DNA from: Glandiceps talaboti
Lineage: Eukaryota > Hemichordata > Enteropneusta > Spengelidae
Reading direction: 5' to 3'
Assembly (NCBI RefSeq): GCF_964340395.1
Contig: NC_135554.1
Coordinates: 1,751,001 to 1,815,000, forward strand
DNA length: 64,000 bases
Within the stretch, counting starts at the first letter, position 1. Each line of letters opens with the position of its first letter. A program made the position numbers and the translations under genes. Of this stretch, positions 39,321 through 51,394 are shown in pieces. The notes beneath the pieces are model-generated. The model was given only the letters and a program-made list of their open reading frames with translations, searched no databases and had not been told where the DNA came from.

Positions 39321-39506
39321 TCAAATTTTATATTGAAGGTTTATTTCTACTATCTCAATAGTGAGGTCATCGGCTTCCTTGTACAATTCAATGTGTTTTT
39401 CTTTTTTCGCCTATTTTGTTTCAACAAGTTTCTTGTTTACTTCTAATCTGTATTCATCAATAGCAGTTAGATTATGAGGGTTGTCGACTTCCGGATGTAA
39501 ATCCAT
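39321..39506 (-). pseudogene. Unidentified coding relic with one stop
   Basis: ATG at 39506 opens MDLHPEVDNPHNLTAIDEYR and LEVNKKLVETK, then one in-frame TAG, then AKKEKHIELYKEADDLTIEI up to a stop at 39321. The charged, helical composition is continuous across the TAG, so this looks like a once-functional gene piece. Family not recognised. Confidence 0.45.
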
Positions 39507-39889
39507 CTATACACTTGTGGGACAGTCACAGAGAGCATGATAGCTATAAAAACAAAACAAAAGAAAAACATTTGTATAGATCATAATAAAATATAACCAT
39601 GCATACACAGCAGGTAAAATTTACCAGAATAAATTGATAGAAATAACTAAGATGATACACTCTACAAAATGACAGTAATCAAAGTAAAATTCTGTTAACT
39701 TTGGAACTCAAGCAAATCTGGTAACATAATGTGCTTGGTATGATGGTTAACAGAGTACTATTAACCATATCGGTTGTTGTTATTGTTGTTGTTGTTACTA
39801 TTGGAGAATCACTTCTATCTTCCAGAATTTTCTTGTACAATGAAATAGTTTGGCTTTTTTGACTGAGTGCACATTTTGAAAATTAAGTG
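39507..39889. other. No recognisable feature
   Basis: Non-coding, with a short (GTT)n run near 39776. Confidence 0.4.
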
Positions 39890-39988
39890 ACATAACCCCC
39901 CCCCCCCATTTGCAGTTTTCCAAAATAAGATAACCCCCCCCCCCCGGATTTGCCGGCCAACCCCCAGGCATAATAACTGAACGCTCCC
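39890..39988. mobile_element. Orphan right end of a Harbinger-like element
   Basis: Poly-C blocks run into GGCATAATAACTGAACGCTCCC followed by TAA, the mirror of the ends at 29844 and 33927. No matching left end is seen upstream. Confidence 0.5.
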
Positions 39989-40639
39989 TAAATGGTTGAG
40001 ACTAAAATTCAATATGATTCCCCAGAGCATGTATTTTTCAGCGACTTGGAGGGTCTTCATGGTTCCGTCAAGAACCAAGAGGAAATTTTAAGCTACTGTA
40101 AAGTGTAATTTCCACTGCGGGAAGTGTGTCGAATACATTTAAGTGGATGTCTTGAACAAGCTAACAACATATGATATAGTTCACTGACACCGAAGATAAG
40201 GAGATGTAAGTATGGATATCACTTGTATCATTTGGTGGTTGTCATCAGCTCCGTCGAGATGATTTAATCACTGGCCACAGTGTTGTTGACTGTATGAATT
40301 CATTTCACAGTTTGTGGGCCGAAAGTATGCATACTTTCTAGTGTATTGCAATATTCAAGGTCGATGTAAATCAATCACTGGTAACACGCCATTGTGTGTC
40401 ACCACTCTAAGGTTTCGTTCAGATCTCAGAATGAACCTCATGTTATTCATTTACCTAGACATTACCATATATTCTACCATGGCTGCTTGTCCATTGTTCA
40501 TCAATGTCATCTCCCCTACGTACCACGTTTTACAGGTACTTACAGGTCCTCTTCTGACTGTAGGCCTTGCTGGGCCTCTAATGTCAGCTCTGTTTGTTTT
40601 TATTTAGGAGTGCGTTTATCTTCATACATGTTAAATTTA
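39989..40639. other. No recognisable feature
   Basis: Open frames here (for example 40314-40607) have no known motif. Confidence 0.4.
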
Positions 40640-40990
40640 AAGGGTTGATCCTTCCATAGTTGATCTAGTCTCTTTTCAAATGTCTGAACTGTTTTTGCTG
40701 TGACAACGGCATTAGGTAGACTATTCCATAAGTCAACACTTCTATGGATGAACGAGAATTTTCTAATATTTAGTCTTGTAAATTGTTTCTCTCAATTTTG
40801 TACTGGTGTCCTCTAGTGTCATGTCTTGTCTTGTGTAGTTTGATAAAGTTGGAAACTTCACTGTCATATTTCCCTTTTGCTGTGATGTTGGCCTCAGTAC
40901 TTCACTCGTTAGTCGTCTGATCTTATCTTTTATTTTAATCTTCATAATGACCACCGTCTCTTTTGGCATGAGCTATGAGCGTCACATACC
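40640..40990 (-). pseudogene. LINE reverse-transcriptase C-terminal fragment
   Basis: Minus-strand frames give KDKIRRLTSEVLRP, then DTRGHQYKIERNN, then LNIRKFSFIHRSVDLWNSLP, NAVVTAKTVQTFEKRLDQLW. The FxxRxVxLWNSLP and VxTFxxRLDxxW motifs are the hallmark of the extreme C-terminus of Jockey/CR1-type reverse transcriptases. Several frameshifts; dead. Confidence 0.8.
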
Positions 40991-41555
40991 ACATACATTT
41001 AGAATTGCCTTCCCTGCCCCAGTGCCAAAGTTCTCACATTCCCAAGATTTACACAATAACCTTAACGATATCTTATACAATGAAAAAAGAGTGCCACTTC
41101 CATGCATACTAAATAGATGTGTATTCTCACCAAAAGACAACATACATCCATATTTTCGCTGGCTTCAGGGTTGTCTGACAACTTTTATACATGTTTCAGT
41201 GTCATGGATGCATAGTAGTGCACTGTGAGGCCTAGACAAAGTTAATGGCGCCACTTATATTCCATTGGTCCATTTTTAGTGTGAGCTTTGTTCAAGTATT
41301 TATAGCAGGACTGACAGGGTGGATCCAAAATCCATTATTATGTGCCTTGCTGTCATTGTTATTATGATTATTACCTTACATGGGCCCTCCCACAAATAGA
41401 TTTAAACCCCCCCAGGGAGCCTTCAGTATGTGCAAGGGGCGTGGGTGGGGTGGGGGTGTTTTTTTCTTCACTTTTTACAAATCGTCTCTCAGGGTGGGCC
41501 ATACGTTAGAAAATGGGATTAGGGGGCCCAGAGTCACATTTTACTGTGACTCATT
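40991..41555. other. No recognisable feature
   Basis: Non-coding; poly-C near 41407 and a GGGTGGGG run near 41447. Confidence 0.4.
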
Positions 41556-41815
41556 CAGGGGTGAACAAATCCACTGGTCCTGGGTCCGAGACTAGCGATT
41601 TTTTTGGGCGAACCACACAAATTTTACCATGTCTGGTCCGTCCAGTACCTTACTGTTAATAACTATGTTAAAAAGTCGTCTGAATATACAGGTTCATAGA
41701 TTTAATGTTTAACATTAGTGGGACCTGGGACCACTAATTCTTTCAGCAGGACCACTGAATTTTTAAGGCACTGGTCCAGGGACCACCAGTTCACAAAATG
41801 ATTTGTTCACCCCTG
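41556..41815. mobile_element. 260-bp foldback MITE with 6-bp duplication
   Basis: Inverted ends CAGGGGTGAACAAATC, flanked by CTCATT at 41550-41555 and 41816-41821. Internal CTGGTCC/GGACCAC repeats. A partial relative lies at about 49925-50045. Confidence 0.85.
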
Positions 41816-42099
41816 CTCATTGTATTGTCTAACTTTGCATTATTTTGGGGTTTTTTTGTCATCCCATCACTGCCACCGGCTCCAAATCCCATTGCTGCCA
41901 TTTGGGTTCAGGTTAGTCGTAGGATTATGGTTAGAGTTAGTGTATGGGTTAGAGCACAGGAAGCCCAGGAACCCTGTTACAGATAGACAGACAGACAGAC
42001 AGACAGACGGACGGACAAACACAAAACTATGCATGGATAAATGAAATGCCATGTCATTTTTAACTTCCGTAAGGGCAGGTTACAAATTAAGGATGAAAA

Positions 42100-42137
<38 letters not shown>

Positions 42138-42139
42138 GT
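41816..42139. repeat. Inverted pair of (GACA)n and (TCTG)n microsatellites
   Basis: AGACAGACAGACAGAC near 41985-42010 and TCTGTCTGTCTGTCTG near 42100-42136 face each other about 90 bp apart. Confidence 0.85.
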
Positions 42140-43194
42140 CACTGTTTTCTGAAAATGGCTGGCTCAAACAATATTTGGTACACATGTTGTTTAGGGTAAT
42201 GCCTAATTCCTAGAACTGATTAGGTTTTGGTAAACATTCATGAATCTTAATGAATGAATGATTAATGGTTTTCAGTAATTAGGCTATATCTTAAGAAGCA
42301 TTCAATATAATTTGGTAGACACCTTGATGATAACAAGCTTGTACTCTTCATATATAGCTTAATTACTGAAAATCATTAATTATTCAAATGACTCATTAAA
42401 GTTAAAAGCTACATCAACAAGCTTTTCAGGACATTTCCTTTGGTATGTTTGAAGTATTTGCCAAATGATATTGAATTTGAAGGCTGCATTCTTAAAGGCA
42501 GATGTCCCCTATATAAAGGGGATTATGGGTAATGTATCCGTATGCTGGAAATTCAAACTGCTGTAAGGAGCACTGACTTTGCCCTCATATCTTCATCCCA
42601 TTTTGCACTGAAAAAGTTTCACATGGCTCTCATATTTCATATATACTGTTTGTATATATATAGTGATGCAACATGAGTAGAAATAACTGACTTTAACTAA
42701 GTTTGGTAGTCAATATAGCAGGTTTACCATCAAACTGATGCAAAATTTGTTTCAAATTTGTCTAGTAAAAACCATTGGCCCAGCTGTCAATTAGGCTTAC
42801 AAGTTACACAAAGCATGATAAGACACTGTGAATGGTGGAAATAAACAATGTGCAAAATGCCAAATACCAAATGCAAACAATACAAGCGAACAAAAGGGGC
42901 CGTATGCACTCTTTTAGCCCGATATTTTGCCTAAAATCAAGCTCACATGTGCGATCGAACGGTATGTGAAAATGATATTGTTACTGAAATAGAATGACAT
43001 AAAATGAAACCAAAATGTTAGTCGTCAAACTCAAAATAATTATACAATTTCATATTAAAGTTAATATACAATATGAGGTCATATTTGATAACATTTTTAA
43101 AATCTTTTTTTATCTTCTGTTCAATATTTGATCACCAGGGAGAGCAACATTTTCTTGGATACGATCTCCTGTATACCTTTTGGGATTATATTAT

Positions 43195-43505
43195 TGACAT
43201 GGGTTGTCTGTGGCTGAGTGGTTAGCTTGTAGGCTTCTTCACTCTACACCCATGTTTCCAACATGTCAAATGCTGGCTGGGTTTGATTAAAGTCAGTATG
43301 TATGAAGGGTGATGCTAAGTTTGACCCTGCCGAACAACACAGGTGTTCCCTGGGTACTCCAGCTTCCTCTCGCTTCTTCAACACTAGGGCACTAAAGCAT
43401 TTTCCCCAGGTACTCCAGTTTCCTCCTGCTTCTTCAACACTAGGACACTAAGTATTTTCTTGTGGTGACCAAATTTATTTGGACAAATAAAATATTATTA
43501 TTATA
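43195..43505 (+). mobile_element. tRNA-derived SINE
   Basis: The head GTGGCTGAGTGGTTAGC fits an A box (tRNA-Leu/Ser-like), and GGGTTTGATT at 43278 is a weak B box. The body carries the GGGTACTCCAGCTTCCTC module twice, each followed by CGCTTCTTCAACACTAGG-like sequence, and the tail is AATAAAATATTATTATTAT. That module is common to many invertebrate SINEs. Confidence 0.6.
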
Positions 43506-43792
43506 ATATTATTTAATTACACAGTTTCACATGAAGAATGAAGCATATCTACAAATTGCTGATAACACTACTCATCTGTTCAGTTGTTGTTCTCATCAAC
43601 TGGATGATATATCTAAATGGTAGTGTGACTGAAAAGAGAATGAAATGGTCCAGAGTACGATTTTTCAATTTGCCTGGTAAGTTTTGTGACATACTTGATT
43701 TTTAGTACATCTGAACTGATAAGGTTCAGTATTACAACAGGGAACATGACTGATATACCAGGTTGCAAACCATCAACACAGGGCATTGGTCG

Positions 43793-43978
43793 TCGATACC
43801 AGGGTGCCATGCTCTACGATACCAGGGTTCCATGCTCTACGATACCAGGGTTCCGTGCTCTACGATACCAGGGTTCCGTGCTCTACGATACCAGGGTTCC
43901 GTGCTCTACGATACCAGGGTTCCGTGCTCTACGATACCAGGGTGCCGTGCTCTACGATACCAGGGTGCCCTGCTCTAC
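43793..43978 (+). repeat. 23-bp minisatellite
   Basis: About eight copies of CTCTACGATACCAGGGTTCC plus three bases, with single-base variants. Confidence 0.95.
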
Positions 43979-44790
43979 TAAAACTGAATTGATGATTTTC
44001 ATTAAGTAGGCTATATCTTGATAATACACTCTTTAAATTCGATAATATGTGGTAAATACTTCACTCATAATCGCATATATTCTGAAAACTTTGTTGATGT
44101 AGCCTGTACTTTTAATGACTCATATGCATAATAAATTATTTTAATCTTTAAAATACACTTCAAATTCAATTAAATTTGGTACATACATTGATGGTAACAA
44201 GGTGCACATGACATGTAAAGTTTTATAATTAGCTTTTACTTTTAATGACTCATTTGCATAATTAATTATTTTCAGTAATTAAGCAATATGTTAAGAATGT
44301 ACTCTTCAAATTCTATATAATTTAGTATATACGTCAAAAATAACAAAGTATATGTTCTGAAAAGTGTGTTGATGGAACTTTTAGTTTTAATGTGCTAATT
44401 ACATAATTAATGATTTTCAGTAATTAGGCTGTATATGAAAAGTGCAAGCTTCAAGTTCTATATAATTTGGTATATACATTCCTAATGCCAGGGTGCATGT
44501 GTCTTTCTTTTAGTTTTAATGACTCATTTGCATAATTAATCATTTTTAGTAGTTAGGCTATATTTTCAAAATGCATACTTCAAATTCAATATAATTTGAT
44601 ACATACTCCAAACATAACTAATTGTGCACGTTCTGGACAGCTTGATGTAGTTTTAGTTTTAAGGAGTCATTTGCATAATTGATGGTTTTCAGTAATTTGC
44701 CTGTATATTCAAAAAGTATACTCTTCAAATTCAAATAAATTTGGTACATATTTCAAACATAACTGATTGCATATGTTGTGTTGCATTCCA

Positions 44791-45424
44791 ACAATTATCT
44801 TGTGTAGGAATGAAAATCTAAAGACTTTGCCTTTACGTACAGAAGGCATTCAGTTTAAATCTGGTACTTTCTACAAGACAAGTAACTTGAAATGACTTTA
44901 ACACCAAGTAAATCAATACCCAATTCTGTGGTAGCTAGGCGCTACTAAAACACCCTTTTATGTAGGGCTATATGTGCCATCTGTATTAAACATTGTGACA
45001 TATGCCAAATTCAACCAAACCCATCACAAATGTCTGATACTGTAGTTCAATATGTTCATCACTTTATTTTGTGATCTTCACAATAATCTAAGTGAATCGC
45101 CATATTTGTCATAAAAATTGAGATCATGAGTAAGAATGTTGAGTTGATATTGTCTTGAAACATACACTGTAAGATGCCAAGCTACACATGAAATCATCCT
45201 TTGTGTATCATTGGTTTTGGGGTTTTATAGCAACTTTACCTTCATGATTGTTCAACCAAATAACCACCATTTCTTATAAAAGTTATGTTGAAACAGTGGT
45301 AATATGTCTTTGACAAAAGACAACAATTCGTTTAACTAGTTATCCCCGTCTCATCAGATATGATCTTTCTGCTAGTATCTTTATATTTGACTTTGACCTT
45401 AATCTTTGTGTCAAAATTTGAAGT
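44791..45424. other. No recognisable feature
   Basis: Non-coding, AT-rich. Confidence 0.4.
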
Positions 45425-46370
45425 AGTAGTATAGGCATGGCAAAGTGTCTGTCTGTCTGTCTCAGTCTGTCTGTCTGTCTGTCTGTCCGTGTGTGTAAAC
45501 AACTTAAAGTCAAAAACTGCTGGACCTATTGCCATGATATTTCATGGGTATATTACATTTGTATCAAAATGATCTTACACCAGTGTGTGATTTGGGTCAA
45601 AAAATGTAATTTTTGGTCAAAAAACTTAAACTCAAAACTATGTATACTCAGGCAAATCATTCTGAAATTTGATGAGAACGTCCTTAGTGGTGTTTAGATT
45701 AAGAATTGTTCATGACATGATGAGCCTACCAGTGATATACAAATTAGGTATAACAAATCTTCATGGAAGACATAAACCCCAAAAAAGTATTTCTTGTAGT
45801 GACTGCAACAGTTTTTTAGTTTGTACATTATGGTGCATGCTTTCATTTAAAAAAGGATAACAACTATGGCATGGCCTTTAAGGCAATCAAAAAAAATACA
45901 CTGACAACACCTCAAAGGGTTGTTCATTTCTTATCTATTATATGTAGATCCTTGACAATTTCAGACACATTAGCATTAATATTTATATTTAAAACTTAAT
46001 GATTGCAAAAAAGGAAGACATAGCGATTTGACCCTGAAGATGAAGGTCAAGGTCAAAAGTCAGTGTGTCATTAGAAAGCTCATCATTGATAACCACGGTG
46101 AAGGCACTTGAATAGGGTCTCTATCTGTTAAGCATCAAGAGTTATCGGCCAAAATGTGAATATTTATGACAAATATGGCCACATTTTTTCCATTATCATG
46201 GGGGTTGTGAAATGAAGTGATGTGGAAATGCAGACTATAGCATCTGACATTTGTACAAGGTTTGGTTGAAATCAGTTATATCAGAGATATACATAGTACA
46301 CACTTTGACAATAATATGGCTATTTGACCTTGAAGATTGAGGTCAAGGTAAAAAGTCAATGTGCCATTAA

Positions 46371-48852
46371 GGTGGTTGTGTGGGCTAGGACGACAGGTGA
46401 ATTTATCAATAACACTATGTAGATCCACTCATACATTTTTATTTAGACGCACTGGAGTCGGAACTAGCAAAGGGCATACCGTCAATAAGCAGTAAACACA
46501 GCCACAAACTTTGACCAACTAAGAGTAATTGACATTTTGCTGGGGAGTCTGATGCGCCCTCTACGACAACTTCCTGAGTAACAAACACACACACACACAC
46601 TCACACACATGGGGAGCGTGAGGGTCTGCCGTAAAGATATTTTAGTATTTTAAATGCCTGACTGTAAAACGTTATGAGTGTCGGCATTTTTGTCAATTGT
46701 TATAAATTTAAAGAAGAAAAAAACGTTTGATGGATGACAATTTTTTGTCATCGTGAGCATGTGCTTCTGACAGAATCAGGTGACCGCAGAAGTATCACCC
46801 ACAATCCGAGTTTAGCATATTTCAGAAGTACGGCGTCGATGTATTATGTACACACGATCTCAAGTCAAATGATTTTCCTACAATTTTCCTTCCACATTTT
46901 GTTTTTCAAAATGTCGGTGAAGGCTGTTTTATGATTGATTAAACTTGTTCTATTTCCAAAACCCATGGTGTCATCTGTGAAAGCAGTCAATCTAAACTAA
47001 TGAGTAATGTATTACTATTCGTGTCGTATTCGTTTCTAGACTAAGGCAAATATAACATCACCATGTCACATGTGCGAGTGCGAGTTCACATCTACACAAC
47101 CACAAGCGAAGTATTTCAAAACAAATGCATGCGGTACGGTGAATACTGATCGAGCCAAGTTTGGTCTCCGTAGCAGTATTATAATCCTAATATGTCTCTA
47201 CGATGTTAGTCGGTGTCATAACTAGACTATTGTCTGATAGTGCCAACAAATATTGAACATTTTATGAACGACTAGATACATTTTAAGAGTCGTTTTCCTG
47301 AATAAAACAACCATTTCCAGATTGCATGCCGACATGGGCGACACATCAAGTAATCAAAGACACAACAACAAACAAATCCAAAGCAACTGTGTTTATTTAT
47401 AGAAATCTGCGGAAGGAAATCATGATTTTCCCAGGGAATGATCCGTAACACACGTCAATTAAACTGAGGACCTTATTGAAACATTGAAACATTTTAATTT
47501 TGCTCACATTGTACATTTGAGTCGTCATGGACTATCGAACAGTCAATTTCAGGAACGATGATTTGCATCACCTCATGGAGGGTCTATGTTTGCATGTATT
47601 TCGCCGTTCACACATGTGAGCTTACACTGTAGGCAAACTGGCTCTGTCTTCTTGGGCTAATGGAATGCGTACGGCTGTCTGCAGACACAAATTTTTCTAT
47701 GTAATTTTTATTGAAAATGCGTAAAATACACAAGATCTGCTGTAGTCCGGTGCGTAGTTTCAGAGGGAGTAATTCGGAACTCTAGTCTGACAATTGTCCT
47801 CCAAGGTCATGTTCATAATGATCTACACCCCGCACGTACAAGTTATGTCTGCAAGCAGGACTAGATATGATCACATGGAAACACTGTCCCTCCATTCTCA
47901 GCCAAGGCCTCGTAACGAAGTTTGGAATGTCTTTTACCTAGTTTCGTTTTCGGCATCGTGGTAGTGTATGCCAAATATGGTAGTGAGTCTTCAAGGGTTG
48001 TCCAACGGCAGCTTATAGTTTTCATAACACGCTGTAGAAAGTAACTGAGTGACCATATTGAAATCAAAGATACGCATGCGCAATATGCATGAGTTTGTTG
48101 ATGTCCCCCTAGCCTTGACACAGTTGATTGCATTACCGAAACGCTACATATTAGCAATGTAAGCGACCATATACCAGAGTGTTAACCTGTTTTCGAGCCA
48201 TATTACGATTTTCATTCATTCTAGAGGGTTCAAAGAGACAGAATCACTTACGCGTTCGTAAATATTGTCTTTACAAGTACTGCGAACTCAGGTTGAGAAG
48301 TTGTCAAAAAATGGGGGTTTTTTTTGCTTTTTTTTGACCATTTTGACCATTTCTTCATTTTACTCGTTCTAGCTTATTATACATGCTAGGGAATTTGGGT
48401 TTGTTTTATTTGATAATTGAGATGAAGGACGAGAAACTGATTAGAGGGTTTTTAAGTTAGTGAAACAGGCAATCAGCAATGCTTTGTTGGAAATGAGGGT
48501 ACGCATACAACAAAAATTGCCTTTTTGACAATTAATTTGAAGCATTTTGGATCAAAATTTCAAAATTTTGTCTAGACAGATTTTGACATGTATATTTATG
48601 ATGACAACTGTAAAATTTTTTTAAAAAAAATCAAAATTGCCTATTACAGAGTGAAAAATATGATATAATAATATACACAGGTGTCAAATTTCATCATAAT
48701 TTAAACAAACTATACCATAATGTTTTTAATGTTATGATGAATATTAACGGGACAAAGTCAGAAAATTTGGAGTCAATATCTTTATTTTTAACAAAGTTAC
48801 AACAATATTTCTACAATAAAGAATTGGATGAAAAATAGCCTATACAACAACC
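46371..48852. mobile_element. TTAA-duplicating element nested in Rep-A
   Basis: TTAA at 46367-46370 and 48853-48856 flanks ends GGTGGTTGTGTGGGCTA and, reversed, GGTTGTTGTATAGGCTA. Removing it restores the repeat CATTARAAAGCTCAT seen at 46071. TTAA duplication is used by piggyBac and Kolobok elements. A possible first exon lies at 47956-47861; otherwise nonautonomous. Confidence 0.8.
47861..47956 (-). other. Possible short coding frame in the TTAA element
   Basis: ATG opens MPKTKLGKRHSKLRYEALAE, then NGGTVFPCDHI and a stop. The MPxxKL start echoes the second ATG of the large transposase ([13 protein letters not shown] at 14810). It may be a leftover N-terminus; weak. Confidence 0.25.
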
Positions 48853-49663
48853 TTAAAAAGCTCATTATTGATAACATTGGTGAAGGCACTTGAATGAGGT
48901 CTCTAGCTGTTAAACTTCAAGAGTTATTGGGCAAAGTGTGATTATTTACGATAAATATGGCCACCATTTTGCTGTTGTCATGAAGGTTGTAAAACCAATT
49001 GACATGCATATGCTAAAAATGTGATTTTTTGGTCAAGAATCATTACTTCCAAAACTACTAGGCAGATTTGGTTGAAATTTGGTGGTAACATTCTTAGGTG
49101 TGTTTATGTTAAGAATTGTTCATAACATGAGCCCATCTGTGATATGCAAATTAGATCTAATAATATGTCTTTTTGGTCAAAAATCAATAATTCCAAAACT
49201 ACTCAGGAGATTGGGCTGAAATTTAATGGGGATGCATATGGACATGTGTAGATGAAGCTGTATTCACAATGTGATGATGCCATCAGTGATATATAAATAA
49301 GGTCTTAAAATATCAATTGTGGTGTAAAATTTTGGTTATATCGTGAAACTGCATGGAATGGGGTTGAAACTTGGTTGGGACGTTTCTGGATGTGTTATCT
49401 TGCAGTTATTGTTGAAACATTTTGACGTAATTGGTCCTAGCAACCATGACCAAGCCTTAGCAACAGTAAAATGATGATACATATTACAAAGATAACAACA
49501 GGGATGGGTAGGTAAGTGAATACAGATTCAAAATATGTATGCAAATATGCCTAGCAATATAAAGATTCCAAAAATGTATGCAAATATGCCTTGCAACAAG
49601 GCCATACCCATATCAACAGCTAAATACAGTTGTGCTACAATGCCAGTGGCACTATTTCTTAGC

Positions 49664-50499
49664 TCTGCTATCAGCGACAGCACAGCAGAGCTGAAGGGTT
49701 AGGTTGATTGTCCATCGGCATCTGTCGTCCATCATCCGTTGTCCATCAGTCAACTTTTCTACTTTCATCTTCTTCTTCAAAACTACTGGCTCAATTGACC
49801 TGAAATTCAGTTTGTGGATGTTTTGGCATGAGCAGATTTAAATTAATTCAAGGCAAGTTGATTGGGTCATTTTAATGCAAATTTGGTTGAAAAATAGAAT
49901 TTGTGGTAAAAATGTTTTAAAATCAGTGATGAAGAAATCCACTGGTCCAAGGTCCGGGACCAGCAATTTTTTTGGGTGTACCACAAAATTTGACCTTATC
50001 TGGTCCATCGGACCAGTACCTTAAACTGTAAATAACCATGTTAAAAAGTAGGAACAGCAACAACTCAAAATGAACAAACAAGAAATACGATCGCGATCAG
50101 AGACGTAATCGAGCTAAAATTATACTCTTTACATGACCTTTCTATGGGTCATGAAGTATAATCAAGTGACTTTTGACGTTAAACCTACAAATGACACACT
50201 ATAAGGGTATAGGGTATTACTCAATTGAATAGGAAATTGATGTGACCACGGTGTTTGAGTACAGAGGTGATGTGAACTTTGACAGTTGAATGCTGGCTGG
50301 TGGTGCGTGAATAATATTAGTATTATTAGCGGCTTATTTCAAGTTTTGAATGGACAACACGGACAATGGCCAATATTTTGAGCTATGGATTTGTAAGAAA
50401 ACAACTGAACAGCATGACACAAAATGAACAGTCCAATTCAGGGAATCAACCATCAACGGTGGTTGCATATCTCTGTGCCCAGGCGAAAGTGACCATAGT
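49664..50499. other. Mixed repeat fragments
   Basis: Includes an inverted AGCTCTGCT...AGCAGAGCT pair at 49660-49694 and a partial copy of the GGTCC foldback (49925-50045). Confidence 0.45.
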
Positions 50500-50720
50500 T
50501 GACCATGAACTACCATGATGCTATGGAAATGTGAATTGGCACAAATTACCATCTTTGGCCATGGTCATCAACCATGGTTGACCATGAACTACCATGGTCA
50601 ACCATGATGCAATGGAAATGTTAATTGGCACAAATTACCATGGCTGACCATGGTCGTCAACCATGGTTGAATATGGTCATCATGGTTTGTTAAATGGCAC
50701 AAATTACCATGGTTAACCAA
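50500..50720. repeat. CCATGG-rich palindromic repeats
   Basis: Units of about 75-100 bp built from ACCATGGTTGACCATG, its reverse, and ATGGAAATGTTAATTGGCAC. The same vocabulary recurs at 59040-59670. Confidence 0.85.
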
Positions 50721-51394
50721 TAATGACAAATAGCAGAATCACAGGGTTTGTACAGATTACATCTGACTGACTAGAATTGGTAACTATTAGGTCATTAAAA
50801 TAAGAACAGCCAGGTGTCATTGACCATGATAGGAGGAACTACAGAAATCAAGGCCTACCATTATATAATACTGTATTATAGTTGCAAGCGTGGGTCTATG
50901 ATTCTATTGTAGCAACAATCGGTAATTGGTGTAAAAGTTTTTATTGACAACTGATTTTAATCAGGGTTAAATTTCTGTTGCCAATAACAAGAGACTGGAA
51001 TATGAGTTGTCAAATATTAGTATGACTTGAGAATGTGCATAAAGGTCAGTGGATTAGTGTCGTCAACAAGCCACATATTATCCTAGTCAAGGCCACAGGG
51101 CAGCAAGCAAACCAAACAACATCAAATTTACACATGTAAAAAATCACACTTTTCATTCACTTTAAATGGAATTTTATTTGAAACTATTAATAACGAAAGT
51201 CCACAGTTTTAAAAACGATCGATCATAACGTCTTTTCAAAATTAGTTCTGCATCTGTGTTATGTTCATAATCTGTACGTTCATTTAGTCAAATACCCGTA
51301 ATGTTAACCAATTCCTTTAGCAGTGAAACCGAACTCAGTTTGGACTTCAAAGTGGCTGTCACAAGATATGCTTGATTTCGGAGAGGTATAGGAT
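50721..51394. other. No recognisable feature
   Basis: Non-coding. Confidence 0.4.

Larger units (their letters stand above)
42140..44790 (+). repeat. Array of diverged ~120-145-bp repeats, interrupted
   Basis: Repeated blocks AATGACTCATTTGCATAATT, TTTTCAGTAATTAGGCTATA and TCAATATAATTTGGTACATA occur near 42200, 42370, 43990, 44115, 44240, 44390, 44515 and 44660. The middle is interrupted by unrelated sequence including the SINE and the 23-bp array below. Confidence 0.75.
45425..49663 (+). mobile_element. Rep-A copy split by a 2.5-kb insertion
   Basis: Starts in the CTATAGGCATGGCAAAGTGT block shared with 16620 and ends ACAGTTGTGCTACAATGCC at about 49628-49646 with the CACTATTTCTT tail. Internally, AGCTCATCATTGATAAC...GAAGGCACTTGAAT occurs at 46076 and again at 48856, so it also has its own duplication. 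Confidence 0.7.

Noticed and set aside
43793-43978. Short repeat-protein ORFs in all three frames
   Set aside because: By-products of a 23-bp minisatellite; no frame is favoured.
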